Source of the DNA: an uncultured Marinobacter sp. | Lineage (GTDB): Bacteria > Pseudomonadota > Gammaproteobacteria > Pseudomonadales > Oleiphilaceae | Assembly: GCF_913055835.1 (NCBI RefSeq) | Contig: NZ_CAJXKQ010000038.1 | Span: 1 to 34,373 of the forward strand | DNA: 34,373 nt | Direction of reading: 5' to 3' | In this document: piece by piece, positions 21,174 through 29,271 of the stretch | How positions within the stretch are numbered: position 1 is the first letter of the stretch | Layout: every line of letters begins with the position of its first letter | Notes under the pieces: generated by a model | The model's database searches: none | What the model was told of the DNA's origin: nothing | What the model saw: only the letters and a program-made list of their open reading frames with translations | Made by a program: the position numbers and the translations under genes

Positions 21174-22868
21174 CTATGGCAAGAATGCCGGTATCACATA
21201 AACTTGCCCGTCCTCAGCCACCACTTTTAAATATTTTGAGGGGCTTGCTGGCAACGCTGCAGCTGCGCCCGCGGAACCAACCGTCGCCTGGACGTTAGAG
21301 GCCGTTCGCCAGGCGGGTTTTCCACTTGAGTCAATCGAAAACAGGTCATTGCCACCCGCGTCTTCAACAGTCAATCCGTAACCTGTTCCCCGGTTCCGAA
21401 TGACTACAACAGGGGAACTCGACAAGCCTTTTTTGTCGATAAAGACAGTGTTCCCTCCGTCTTCTTCGGTTGTAATGTTTAAGCCGAAATCCCAGCCGAA
21501 AACCTGGCCTGCGTAAAACCCGTCGGAGTCCAAGGTGGCGGCAGAAATTTGCATCGGAATACCAGGCCCGGTCTGGGTTAGCTTTATGCCTGTTCCACCC
21601 GAGTTTTTTACATCGAGGGCGATGCCCGCATTAGCCGCGTGCTGTCGAATAACTTCGAGCGTGCTGTTGGCATTAGGAGCTGGAGTCTGAACGCTCATGC
21701 CCTTTGAATTGGTTCCTACGACCGTGAACACCGCGTTTGCCATTTCCCATACATAGTCGTGCCGCAACCGCATTCTGGTAGCGAGATTCGTCATCAGCTC
21801 AAGAAAATCACCCTGTGCTGTGGCAGGCCCGTTGGGATTGCGTGTTGGATTGCTGGTGTTATTAATCCGAACCATCGGCTGGTTGTCGGTGTTGTCCAGC
21901 CACATGAAAGGCCCAACGTTACTATATTGGTGTCCAACGATTCCCGATCTAGCACCGGGGTTGTTGTGGACATCGAGCCCGTAAGTCTGATTGTTACCTG
22001 ATCCCGATCCATCGGCGTTATGCTCGATATCAATCAAGCTGCGTGCCTCGCCAACCGAATCTTGAAAGACGTTGGGTTTGTTAAGACGCGGAGCTCCGAC
22101 CCATTCGGCACCGGTTAATGCTGCTTCATAATCCCCGTTACTAACCTGTGAAGATCTATGGTACATAAAACTGCCATCAGCTCGACCTGAAACTGCAGTT
22201 TGAGTTATAACCTGGTCGCCGGCATCGACATAAAGAATGAGTCTGACATTTCCACTACCTGCGGGGGCATTTGCTGAAGAAAGGACTCCAGCGTCATCTC
22301 CAAACGCCAGGTATCGGCCAGACTCTGTAGCTAGGTTGAAATCGTTACCGGGTAGATCTTTGATTCTGTGAAATTCGTTGTTATGGGCAACGAGGAGTTG
22401 ACTCACATATTCACGTGTCGCCAGTACTACCGAAGGGTCGACCTTCAATGTTACGGCAGCCGTGTCTGAAACGATTGAGGCCATACGAACCACTTGAGTC
22501 CTGCCACTTCCCTCGGCCACTTGAGGTTTGTATGTCGGAGGGGTGTTACATAGAAAAATAAGATCCCCGTCCTCGTCGAACAGACCCATCTCTCGAATCC
22601 ACCATCCGCCTTCAGATTCAGGAATTACCTGCTCAGCAATTAAGACGTTTGAATTCTCCGGATCCACGGAAAATGAGTTCAACGGTGCTCGACGTCTTTC
22701 TGAAACCAGCGCTGTGGCATTAGGGTTCGGTATTGGCGTGCCTTGAGCTCCCGCTCCCTCGCCATCCCCAACCGCCATTTCAGTAATGGCTAGGGGAATT
22801 CCTAAAGCCAATGCGTTCGCCATTTTGGCTTCGCCAATGTTCGTGGGGATAACGTAATAATCAGCCAT
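21174..22868 (-). CDS. H: Tail fibre protein (P2 gpH family)
   Basis: This 564-residue protein has the gpH N-terminal attachment domain (residues about 1-150: YYVIPTNIGEAKMANALALGIPLAITEMAVGDGEG, ALVSERRRAPLNSFSVDPEN, GGWWIREMGLFDEDGDLI). The distal part (about 200-564) is unlike P2 and would bind the receptor. It is glycine- and asparagine-rich and ends with LPASPSKYLKVVAEDGQVYVIPAF, an ending shared by various phage fibres. It overlaps gene I by eight bases. No G-type chaperone follows. Confidence 0.88.
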   Translation of the reverse strand: MADYYVIPTNIGEAKMANALALGIPLAITEMAVGDGEGAGAQGTPIPNPNATALVSERRRAPLNSFSVDPENSNVLIAEQVIPESEGGWWIREMGLFDEDGDLIFLCNTPPTYKPQVAEGSGRTQVVRMASIVSDTAAVTLKVDPSVVLATREYVSQLLVAHNNEFHRIKDLPGNDFNLATESGRYLAFGDDAGVLSSANAPAGSGNVRLILYVDAGDQVITQTAVSGRADGSFMYHRSSQVSNGDYEAALTGAEWVGAPRLNKPNVFQDSVGEARSLIDIEHNADGSGSGNNQTYGLDVHNNPGARSGIVGHQYSNVGPFMWLDNTDNQPMVRINNTSNPTRNPNGPATAQGDFLELMTNLATRMRLRHDYVWEMANAVFTVVGTNSKGMSVQTPAPNANSTLEVIRQHAANAGIALDVKNSGGTGIKLTQTGPGIPMQISAATLDSDGFYAGQVFGWDFGLNITTEEDGGNTVFIDKKGLSSSPVVVIRNRGTGYGLTVEDAGGNDLFSIDSSGKPAWRTASNVQATVGSAGAAAALPASPSKYLKVVAEDGQVYVIPAFLP

Positions 22869-23487
22869 GGTTAACGCTCACTGTATCGATTATGTATTGT
22901 CCGGTTCCGATGTGGTTGTTTCCGCTCACTTCCAGTGGGCCGGGAGGTAATGGGTAAACCGTTAGTTCATCGCCAGAATATTCCTGGGCACCAATGTGCA
23001 CTTTGCCGCCGACGTTAAGCTTTATCGCCAAACCGACCAGATGACGACTTACAGGCTTTGCGTCGGCGATCAGTCGCTCCATCTCTTCGAAGGTGGACTC
23101 TGTGATGCCTTCATCTTCAAGGCTGATGTCCATGGCAAAAGTGCCAGGCTCGCCCTCGGGATCCATCTGCCACCATTCGCTGATATTCAGCACGAAACCG
23201 AAGGGCTCAATGACTCTTCGAAGGGCGCTGATGGTTCCCTTCTTTTTGTGAAGGTAAAAGCTGGACGCGATAACCTCGCGCTTTGCCTCTTCGGTCCAGG
23301 CCGGGTCCCATCGGTCCACGCTGAATGCCCATGCCAAATACGGTAGGAAACTGGCTGGACAGGTTTGTGGATTCCATAGGGTGCGTAGCGGAACCGGTAC
23401 GCGCTGAATTTCTGCCAGAGCCTCAGCCGCCGCTCGCTCCAATGGCGTGGCGTTGCTGGGTAGCAGCGGCGTGCGGTCCTCACTCAT
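22861..23487 (-). CDS. I: Baseplate protein I (P2 gpI family)
   Basis: This 208-residue protein joins tail fibres to the baseplate. I start it at ATG 23487 (MSEDRTPLLPSNATPLERAAAEA), the typical gpI opening; a start at 23499 would add four residues. Family segments are LWNPQTCPASFLPYLAWAFSVDRWDPAW and HKKKGTISALRRVIEPFGF. It overlaps both J and H, as in P2. Confidence 0.94.
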   Translation of the reverse strand: MSEDRTPLLPSNATPLERAAAEALAEIQRVPVPLRTLWNPQTCPASFLPYLAWAFSVDRWDPAWTEEAKREVIASSFYLHKKKGTISALRRVIEPFGFVLNISEWWQMDPEGEPGTFAMDISLEDEGITESTFEEMERLIADAKPVSRHLVGLAIKLNVGGKVHIGAQEYSGDELTVYPLPPGPLEVSGNNHIGTGQYIIDTVSVNHG

Positions 23488-24391
23488 CGGAACCACCAAT
23501 CACAACGCTGAGGTTGGTGCAGTTGGCCGCTTCGGTTTCGTCTAGGACCACGTCCGCCACTGGTGAGGCAAGCTCTACTCGCTGTACACCTTCAACGTGT
23601 AGTGCTGCGTGTAGGGCAGAGATGCGTATGTCCCTGCCAATACGGCGCTGTGCGCTGATGTACTTTTCCAGTGAATCCTGAGCGGCTTGCAGGATCGGTT
23701 CCTGTTCCGGGCCCGGGTAAACGTAAAGGGTGGCGTCCACCTGGTAGTTGACGATGGTGGCTGACTGAACGGTCAAGCGATCGCCAACCGGGCGAATGTC
23801 TTCAGCAGACAAAGCAGCGTCGACGTTGTCGATGATCTCCTGGCTAGCTGTACCATCGCCCTCGGTGGAGAGCAGGGTGACTTCGACATAAGCCGGCGTT
23901 GGGCTTATTGCCCTTGCATCGGAAACCCGGCCATCGGCAGACAGGGCATGGAATTCGTAAGCCTTCGTGGGGCCAGCAACGCTGAGGCCTTCCCATGACT
24001 GCTGAGATCGCAGCCGCAGGCTTTCGTTGGATTCGTAGGTTGGTGGTACCGGCGGTATGGCGTTCGGATCGCCGGGATCAACCATCAGGCGTTCGGTTTC
24101 GAAGTTGGAAACCAGGTTGTCCAGGTCTTCGTCCTCGGCAAAGGCCAGCATGTTGGCCACTGCCGCTTCGTTTACCCGCTTACGCCACACCAGCTCCCGG
24201 TAGGCATTCTCCTGCAACTGAATGGTGAGTGGTTCGGATTCCAGGGCGAGCGTTTCCTCCACCTCCTGGCGCCGATCTTCAGGTACCAGGGAAAGCAGTT
24301 TCTGTTTCCGTTGTTCCAGGATGGTTTCGTAATCCAGCTCCTCGATGACATTAGGCTTGGGAAGTCTGGACAGATCAATGGGTCCGCTCAC
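23480..24391 (-). CDS. J: Baseplate wedge protein J (P2 gpJ family)
   Basis: This 303-residue protein is a Mu gp47/T4 gp6-like wedge subunit. Features are the start IDLSRLPKPNVIEELDYETIL, FAEDEDLDNLVSNFETERLMVDPGDPNAIPP, SLRLRSQQSWEGLSVAGPTKAYEFHALSADGRVSDA and the C-terminal RRIGRDIRISALHAALHVEGVQRVEL. Its start shares ATGA with the W stop. Confidence 0.95.
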   Translation of the reverse strand: MSGPIDLSRLPKPNVIEELDYETILEQRKQKLLSLVPEDRRQEVEETLALESEPLTIQLQENAYRELVWRKRVNEAAVANMLAFAEDEDLDNLVSNFETERLMVDPGDPNAIPPVPPTYESNESLRLRSQQSWEGLSVAGPTKAYEFHALSADGRVSDARAISPTPAYVEVTLLSTEGDGTASQEIIDNVDAALSAEDIRPVGDRLTVQSATIVNYQVDATLYVYPGPEQEPILQAAQDSLEKYISAQRRIGRDIRISALHAALHVEGVQRVELASPVADVVLDETEAANCTNLSVVIGGSDE

Positions 24392-24732
24392 TAGGCACCC
24401 CCTACCGGCACGCGGATCTGAGCGGATTCACCGGTGTCAGTCCTGGTCAGTGAAATCTCAAGGGTAAAGCGGCCGTCTTCACCCATAGTTCGGTTGACGT
24501 TGCCAACGCGAACCCGTGGTTCCCACTGTTGAATGGCAACAACGGCCGCGCTGTAAAGCCTGAGCACGGTGGCACGATTCAGGGGCTTATCAATCAGCTC
24601 AGGGATCAACGAACCGAAATCCCGGCGCATAACGCGAGATCCCAACGGTGTTGCCAAAATGGTACCGATGCTCTGACTGATATGCGCTGTTCCGGACAGG
24701 TAACGGCCCGTCTCTGCATTCATTCCCATCAT
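24391..24732 (-). CDS. W: Baseplate protein W (gp25-like)
   Basis: This 113-residue protein belongs to the gp25/gpW lysozyme-like baseplate family: GTAHISQSIGTILATPLGSRVMRRDFGSLIPELIDKPLN, then YSAAVVAIQQWEPRVRV. ATG 24732 overlaps the stop of the small gene upstream as ATGA; ATG 24723 is a possible alternative start. Confidence 0.95.
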   Translation of the reverse strand: MMGMNAETGRYLSGTAHISQSIGTILATPLGSRVMRRDFGSLIPELIDKPLNRATVLRLYSAAVVAIQQWEPRVRVGNVNRTMGEDGRFTLEISLTRTDTGESAQIRVPVGGA

Positions 24733-24926
24733 TCGACCTTATAGGTACCGGCACTGGAGCCGCCTGTTACTGGCACTTGCGCGTTCGCTTGAATCTCATC
24801 CACCACGGCGTTGGAAATGGCCTCGGCCATTTTCTCAACCCAGCTGAAGGGGCCTGTTTCGTTAGCGCCCTGAGCTTTCATTTCATTGATGATCCGGGTT
24901 TTCAGCTGACTCTTGCTTAGGGCCAT
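24729..24926 (-). CDS. Small baseplate-region protein, 65 residues
   Basis: The product (MALSKSQLKTRIINEMKAQG, then WVEKMAEAISNAVVDEIQANAQVPVTGGSSAGTYKVE) is a helix-rich protein with a glycine/serine tail. Very similar small ORFs sit next to the V spike gene in many P2-like and Mu-like phages, but their function is not established to my knowledge. It lies 2 bases after V and overlaps W, so it is translated with them. Confidence 0.8.
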   Translation of the reverse strand: MALSKSQLKTRIINEMKAQGANETGPFSWVEKMAEAISNAVVDEIQANAQVPVTGGSSAGTYKVE

Positions 24927-24928
24927 GG

Positions 24929-25489
24929 CTATTTCCCCGCTGTTACTGTGCTGGACCCGTCACCATGCGGAAGGCCGGTGAAATGGCAGATGTGGCCCGT
25001 AGTGACAACGGGATTGCCGTTGTTGTGATGAATCTTCAGAGCGTTGACTTTGCAGGTTCCGGCCACCGCTGTGGTGGCGTTTCCGCCGACGTTGACTGTG
25101 GCGTCGCCGGTTATGTTGATGTTCACCTTTCCGGGAAAGCTGGCGACCAGCTCTTTCTTCACATGGTCGTAGGTGATGCTGGCCCCGTCCGGGTACACCC
25201 GCTTGTGCTCATCGGCGCTGTCGGAGGGTGCGTTCTGCTTGTATAGCCCGGTCACAATGATTGCCTGGGCCAGGTCGCCAGACGGCGAGAGCAGAACTAC
25301 TTGTTCTCCAACGGTGGGTGGATCCCATTCCAAACTGGTACCGGTTCTTGCAGATACCCAAGGCTGCCAGCCTGTCAGGTTGTCGCCAGCCTGGACGCGG
25401 GCACGCGCGCGCGAAACATCGACTTCGGCCACTTGGCCGATTCGGACAATGTTGTTGATCAGGCGGAAGGCTTCAGCGAGAGTGTTCAT
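24929..25489 (-). CDS. V: Baseplate spike protein V (P2 gpV family)
   Basis: This 186-residue protein is the membrane-piercing spike. I start it at ATG 25489 (MNTLAEAFRLINNIVRIGQV), which matches the gpV opening; a TTG at 25519 would add ten residues. The OB-fold part is followed by a beta-helix with repeating INITGDATVNVGGNATTAVAG and a histidine-rich tip (KIHHNNGNPVV, GHICHFTGLPHGDG) consistent with the metal-binding apex of gpV. P2 V is about 211 residues. No ribosome binding site is visible upstream, and a late-activator dyad is centred 57 bases before the ATG, so the transcript may be leaderless or nearly so. Confidence 0.93.
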   Translation of the reverse strand: MNTLAEAFRLINNIVRIGQVAEVDVSRARARVQAGDNLTGWQPWVSARTGTSLEWDPPTVGEQVVLLSPSGDLAQAIIVTGLYKQNAPSDSADEHKRVYPDGASITYDHVKKELVASFPGKVNINITGDATVNVGGNATTAVAGTCKVNALKIHHNNGNPVVTTGHICHFTGLPHGDGSSTVTAGK

Positions 25490-25534
25490 GGGGCCAGTTT
25501 GTATTTTTGGACCCAACAATAAGAAGCCGTTGAC

Positions 25535-25557
25535 GTTGTAACGGCCAGCGGAACAAA
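25535..25557. promoter_or_regulatory. Late-promoter operator dyad for V (GTTGT-N13-ACAAA)
   Basis: TTGT (25536-25539) and ACAAA (25553-25557) are 13 bases apart. The first half has one change from TTTGT. It lies between S and V, centred at 25546. A -10-like TACAAA (25503-25498 on the minus strand) follows at the distance expected for an activator centred at -55. Confidence 0.65.
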
Positions 25558-25566
25558 AAGTAGGGC

Positions 25567-26022
25567 TTAGGGCTGTATGTGTTCCAGGACGCGATCGGCG
25601 ATGAGCTCCAGATCGCCCCGACCAAAGCCAATCAGTCGGCGTGAAGGGTAATCATAGATCGGGCCGTTTTTGTCCACCTTAGCTCGAAGGCCGTAGTGGT
25701 GGATCACGGCGATTCGGGCTGCTGGTCCGGCAAAGGCCAATCCAGCGGAATCCGGGCTGGTTCTGATCTTGAGGTACTTCGCTGTCCTCAACTTGGTAAA
25801 CATGGCCTTTTTGCGAATCTGGCCGCGTTTACCGCGCAGGTTCCTTTTCTTTCTCGGGTCCCATTTTTCACCATTGGGCCCTTCCTGGGCTTTCATTCGT
25901 TCCTGGTTCTCTTTCCGGAGATCCCGGGAAATGGTTTTCATCAGCTTGCGGCGCTCGGCCGGGTCCATCTTTCGCAGCAGTGGCTCTACCCAGCCGGCGA
26001 GGGCGTCGATGTCGTCAGTCAT
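25567..26022 (-). CDS. S: Tail completion protein S (P2 gpS family)
   Basis: This 151-residue protein matches gpS, involved in tail completion and head-tail joining. Typical parts are LLRKMDPAERRKLMKTISRDLRKENQERMKAQ, GPNGEKWDPRKKR and AARIAVIHHYGLRAKV. It overlaps R by eight bases. Confidence 0.93.
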   Translation of the reverse strand: MTDDIDALAGWVEPLLRKMDPAERRKLMKTISRDLRKENQERMKAQEGPNGEKWDPRKKRNLRGKRGQIRKKAMFTKLRTAKYLKIRTSPDSAGLAFAGPAARIAVIHHYGLRAKVDKNGPIYDYPSRRLIGFGRGDLELIADRVLEHIQP

Positions 26023-26479
26023 CGCCCGGTACCTGTTCGGTCAGGCCGTGGAGGTCCATGATGATCTGCCACTCGGCATCCGGGTTCATTTGCATCTCTG
26101 GCTCAGGCAATACGTGCTCGGTCTGGAAACCAGTCTCCAGCGCGGTCACGATCACCCGCTCGGTCACGTTCACAGTGATGCTGATGTCGTAGCTGTTGTT
26201 GTTCAGGAGCTCGGCCTCAAAGCTGATGGAGCGTTGCGGATCCGCGCCAGGCTCACGGTATGACAGCCAGGAGAGAATGGGCAGTATCAGGTGGTCAAGA
26301 TCGCCGCTGTAATCGGTGACGATGATGCGGATAGGCAGGGTATACATGTGGCTGAGGTTTGGACCCTGCCAGAATTCGATGTTTCCATCCTCGATGAAAC
26401 TCAGAAGCTTATCCGGGTTCCGCTTGAGGTCCGATACATTGGCCAGTATGTGATTTCGGAGATCGGCAAGTTTTTTCAT
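26015..26479 (-). CDS. R: Tail completion protein R (P2 gpR family)
   Basis: This 154-residue protein matches gpR: LADLRNHILANVSDLKRNPDKLLSFIEDGNIEF, YTLPIRIIVTDYSGDLDHLILPILSWL and QTEHVLPEPEMQMNPDAEW. Its ATG overlaps the o-spanin stop (ATGA). Confidence 0.94.
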   Translation of the reverse strand: MKKLADLRNHILANVSDLKRNPDKLLSFIEDGNIEFWQGPNLSHMYTLPIRIIVTDYSGDLDHLILPILSWLSYREPGADPQRSISFEAELLNNNSYDISITVNVTERVIVTALETGFQTEHVLPEPEMQMNPDAEWQIIMDLHGLTEQVPGDD

Positions 26480-26775
26480 TCTGGCTCCTGCGTGCTCATC
26501 TGCTGGGCTATCTGTTCGCAGCTTTCGATCTCGTCCCAGATTTCAGTCATGCGATCGTTCTGGGTGGTGAGTTTGATGCTGTACCGGTCAATCAGATCCA
26601 GCAGGTCGCCGTTCTGGTTCATCCACTCTCGGCCCGGGTGACGCTCCCGAATCGCCAGTGCCTTCACGTTGCTGCACACCAGGTATTCCGTTGTCTGGAT
26701 GTATTGGACCTTTCCGGAGCAGGCGGACAACAACATCAGGGAGCTCAGTGCGAGCCCAGTTACGATAGGCTTCAT
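26476..26775 (-). CDS. lysC: Outer-membrane spanin subunit (LysC/Rz1-like lipoprotein)
   Basis: A 99-residue frame starts at ATG 26775 (MKPIVTGLALSSLMLLSACSG); its signal peptide ends with lipobox LSAC. It begins inside the i-spanin gene in another frame and continues past its end, the nested layout of P2 lysB/lysC. With the i-spanin it forms the complex that fuses inner and outer membranes in the last step of lysis. An upstream in-frame start at 26817 would spoil the signal peptide. Confidence 0.9.
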   Translation of the reverse strand: MKPIVTGLALSSLMLLSACSGKVQYIQTTEYLVCSNVKALAIRERHPGREWMNQNGDLLDLIDRYSIKLTTQNDRMTEIWDEIESCEQIAQQMSTQEPE

Positions 26776-27058
26776 TTTCTTTCTCCAGTTGGGCCCGGGC
26801 TGCCCTTTCAGCCTCAAGGGCAGCGGCCAGATCGGAGCCCTTTGATTCGATTCGTTCGATCCGCTCGGCCAGGCGGTCTCGGGCCTGTGTCATTTCGGTG
26901 AGTCTGGCCTGCGTCTGCTTTGCCTCTTGCTCCTGCAGGTTCAGGGCCTCAGTGGTGGATGCCAGTTTTGCGCTGGTTTCCATGTTGTTATCGATGCTGG
27001 CCCAAAGGGCACCGCAAAGCGCGGTAATGACCAGGCCGATAACCAGGTAGACCTTCAT
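26588..27058 (-). CDS. lysB: Inner-membrane spanin subunit (LysB/Rz-like)
   Basis: I start this 156-residue protein at ATG 27058 (MKVYLVIGLVITALCGALWA), overlapping the holin stop. An N-terminal membrane anchor (3-20) is followed by a long coiled coil (about 30-108) rich in Q, E and R, and a C-terminal NEAYRNWARTELPDVVVRLLRKG motif typical of LysB/Rz. It pairs with the nested lipoprotein LysC. Confidence 0.91.
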   Translation of the reverse strand: MKVYLVIGLVITALCGALWASIDNNMETSAKLASTTEALNLQEQEAKQTQARLTEMTQARDRLAERIERIESKGSDLAAALEAERAARAQLEKENEAYRNWARTELPDVVVRLLRKGPIHPDNGIPGVQQREGTGDSGASPGPRVDEPERRPAGSD

Positions 27059-27264
27059 TCCTGCTTTCTCCCGCTGTTGACATAGAACCCGAACCACGCG
27101 GCCGCGCCGGTCCAGATCACGTTCGCGTAGAATTGCTGAGCTGTGGTGGGCATTTCCAGGGCGATGAACCACTGGTGAGTGTCGAAACAGAGCCAGCCGT
27201 AAAGGATCACCAGGAGCCTGGGGACTACTCGCCAGGCGTCCAGCTGTTCGGGTGTCAGTTTCAC
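27055..27264 (-). CDS. Putative holin, two membrane segments
   Basis: A 69-residue protein starts at GTG 27264, overlapping the endolysin stop. It has two hydrophobic segments (about 14-30 and 44-62: FYANVIWTGAAAWFGFYV) separated by a short loop and ends in a charged tail (SGRKQE), the shape of a class II holin. The muramidase before it has no signal peptide and needs a holin, and this is the best candidate. It is not similar to P2 gpY as far as I can see. Confidence 0.7.
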   Translation of the reverse strand: MKLTPEQLDAWRVVPRLLVILYGWLCFDTHQWFIALEMPTTAQQFYANVIWTGAAAWFGFYVNSGRKQE

Positions 27265-28061
27265 GAGATTCGCCCCACAGCGCGGAACCGGTCATAGGCG
27301 GCCGCCATCTTGGTGTCGTACTGGTTTCGGGCGTAGGCGGGGCCGTTGTAACGCTCTGCGAAGGCTGTCCAGTCTCGGTTCTTCAGCGCCTGGTGCAGGG
27401 CCTTGTCCTTTTTGATGAACCGGACGAACGCCTCCAGCTGCTCACCTTCGCTGCGGTGCATGGCTTCGGAGAAGACAGCCGCAGAGGCGTAGCCCAGGTG
27501 TTGCCAGTGAAAGCCCATGATCTGGAACAGGCCCCAGCTGGCCGATTCAATGCCGGCGGTGCGATCGATAGCGGTGGCCCGGGTGAGCCGGCGCCATTCG
27601 GATTCACCGCCGACATAACCACCAGGTTTTTGGTTTACCAGCTCCGGGTGAGCGCTTGCGAGCTGTTCACGCCTGGCGTCAGGAAGGCGTCGATACATGA
27701 TGTGCCGTTCGAAGAGGATCACGGGTCGGCCAGATGGCAGAAAGCCGGATTCCTTGCTCTCTACCTCGGTCACCGCCTTGATGGCAGCGAGCTGAACGCC
27801 CAGCCTGCGGGCCGCGTATTTCAGATCATCCTCACTCAGTAGCTTGTCTGGGCTGATGGTGTTAGCTGGGTCAAGGCGGGCGAGGGTTGCCGGGCCGGCG
27901 ATGCCGTCGACCATTAAGCCCTGCTGGCGCTGGAAGCGGATGACCGCCTTTTCGGTTTCATCGCCGAACCAGCCGTCCACTTCGAGCTTGGCTCCCGCTT
28001 TTACCAGGCGATTCTGCAGATTTTCAACGCCGGTACCGACGTCTCCGTGCTTCAGGATCAT
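27261..28061 (-). CDS. Endolysin: peptidoglycan-binding domain plus N-acetylmuramidase domain
   Basis: This 266-residue lysin has an N-terminal peptidoglycan-binding domain (about 3-65: LKHGDVGTGVENLQNRLVKAG, VDGWFGDETEKAVIRFQRQQGLMVDGIAGPATL) and a C-terminal DUF3380-type N-acetylmuramidase domain (about 80-262) with VTEVESKESGFLPSGRPVILFERH, where the glutamate in VTEVES is a likely catalytic residue, and ASWGLFQIMGFHW. It differs from P2 gpK, which lacks the binding domain. A good GGAGG box precedes ATG 28061. Confidence 0.93.
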   Translation of the reverse strand: MILKHGDVGTGVENLQNRLVKAGAKLEVDGWFGDETEKAVIRFQRQQGLMVDGIAGPATLARLDPANTISPDKLLSEDDLKYAARRLGVQLAAIKAVTEVESKESGFLPSGRPVILFERHIMYRRLPDARREQLASAHPELVNQKPGGYVGGESEWRRLTRATAIDRTAGIESASWGLFQIMGFHWQHLGYASAAVFSEAMHRSEGEQLEAFVRFIKKDKALHQALKNRDWTAFAERYNGPAYARNQYDTKMAAAYDRFRAVGRIS

Positions 28062-28063
28062 GC

Positions 28064-28504
28064 TTATCCTCCAATCGCCATGGCCACCAGGCGCAGAACT
28101 TCAGTTCGAAACATGAGGATCAGCCCGCCAATACCCAGCACCATCCAAATGGCCCCGGCGGCGAACGCCACTTTCCGGGCCAGCTTTTCGACCTTCTCGG
28201 TCAGGCTGGTGATGGCGTTGGTGGTGGCTGTTGCGGTTTCGTTAAGGGCATTGACCGTGTCCCGGTTGTCGTGGTCCATGCGCCTGCGAAAAGCGTTCAG
28301 AGCGGCGTGGGTTTCACGATGTGCTTCCTGCTGTTCCGATCGCGCCTCCCGGAAGTCATACCGGATCTCGGTCACTGCCTGTTCCAGGGCATTCACTCGC
28401 GGGTGCAGTTTCTCCAGGTCTCGGAGCCGGGCGGCCAGATCTTGCGCCACAACTCGGTACAGCTTTTCCTCAGAGGTTTGGTTTTGCGGGCCTGCCACGA
28501 TCAC
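28064..28504 (-). CDS. Coiled-coil protein with C-terminal membrane anchor, lysis region
   Basis: This 146-residue protein starts at GTG 28504, overlapping the X stop; GTG 28498 is an alternative better spaced from a GGGAG box. Residues about 10-110 are helical coiled coil (AARLRDLEKLHPRVNALEQAVTEI, ETHAALNAFRRRMDHDNRDTVNAL). Residues about 113-131 are a membrane segment (AFAAGAIWMVLGIGGLILM) with a possible second short one at the end. It occupies the holin position between X and the endolysin, so it may be a holin, an antiholin or a lysis regulator. Confidence 0.7.
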   Translation of the reverse strand: MIVAGPQNQTSEEKLYRVVAQDLAARLRDLEKLHPRVNALEQAVTEIRYDFREARSEQQEAHRETHAALNAFRRRMDHDNRDTVNALNETATATTNAITSLTEKVEKLARKVAFAAGAIWMVLGIGGLILMFRTEVLRLVAMAIGG

Positions 28505-28707
28505 TCCCAGAGTTGAACGGTCGATTTGGTGGGTTGAGCCGCAACCTCTGGCATTCTGATCAGGGTGCCGGTTGGCAATATCGGTCCCAGATCGGCCAGG
28601 CCAGGGTTCGCGGCAAGAACGGACTCAGTGACGCCGGCGGTGTAGCCGTAATAGCGGAAACAGACACGATCAACGGTGTCGCCCTGGATAGTTCGAACCT
28701 CGTCCAT
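28501..28707 (-). CDS. X: Tail protein X (P2 gpX, LysM-like)
   Basis: This 68-residue protein matches gpX: MDEVRTIQGDTVDRVCFRYYG, then VLAANPGLADLGPILPTGTLIRMPE. It has a LysM-like fold and is needed for tail assembly. ATGA overlap with the L stop. Confidence 0.95.
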   Translation of the reverse strand: MDEVRTIQGDTVDRVCFRYYGYTAGVTESVLAANPGLADLGPILPTGTLIRMPEVAAQPTKSTVQLWE

Positions 28708-29168
28708 CAGATCAGCTCCACTGTGGTGCGGTTTGCGCCCCGGATATCGGAAAGAGCCCAGGCAGCGTCACGCCTGAGATCATCACCGGTCAGATCCATG
28801 GCCTCGGCCCTGGCTTCCCCTTTCCCTGTGGAGTCGTAATCCCGGTACCGCTCGATCAGGTTGGCCTTGGCCAGACACCAGACTGCCCGAAGGTATAGGC
28901 GGACATTTGTGCCCGATGGTTGCCAGTCGGCATCTGGCACGTTTTCCAAGCTGTCGAAGCCGAGATCCTTCTGCGAAGTCATGTAATCGGCCAGAGAGCG
29001 GTTGGCATCGAACATCGCGGCCTCTAGGGCGTGCTGGGCTCGCTCGTCGGTGACGGTGCCGTCCAGGCGCATCGAATCGCGGAATTCCTGAAGGTTCAGG
29101 TCCGGGAAAAAAGCTGCGTTGGTGATGATGACGGGTTCGGTGGTGCCACCGGCTGCGATCAGGCTCAT
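28707..29168 (-). CDS. L: Head completion protein L (P2 gpL)
   Basis: This 153-residue protein matches gpL: FFPDLNLQEFRDSMRLDGTVTDERAQHALEAAM and VRLYLRAVWCLAKANLIERYRDYDSTGKGE. It closes the filled head for tail joining. It has a GGAGG box before ATG 29168. The 103 bases between M and L hold no other gene. Confidence 0.95.
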   Translation of the reverse strand: MSLIAAGGTTEPVIITNAAFFPDLNLQEFRDSMRLDGTVTDERAQHALEAAMFDANRSLADYMTSQKDLGFDSLENVPDADWQPSGTNVRLYLRAVWCLAKANLIERYRDYDSTGKGEARAEAMDLTGDDLRRDAAWALSDIRGANRTTVELI

Positions 29169-29271
29169 ACTGCCTCCGGGTGAAGGCGGTGGACGGGGCC
29201 GTAGAGCTTCCGGCGTGGCCTTGGCTCAGGGCCCCGTGCCGCCTGGCGTCGGGGTGCCGACTCGGGTCCGG

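Noticed and set aside
26588..27295. 235-residue reading of the i-spanin frame
   Set aside because: The first 79 residues overlap the holin and endolysin in other frames and look unlike protein; ATG 27058 gives the expected signal anchor.
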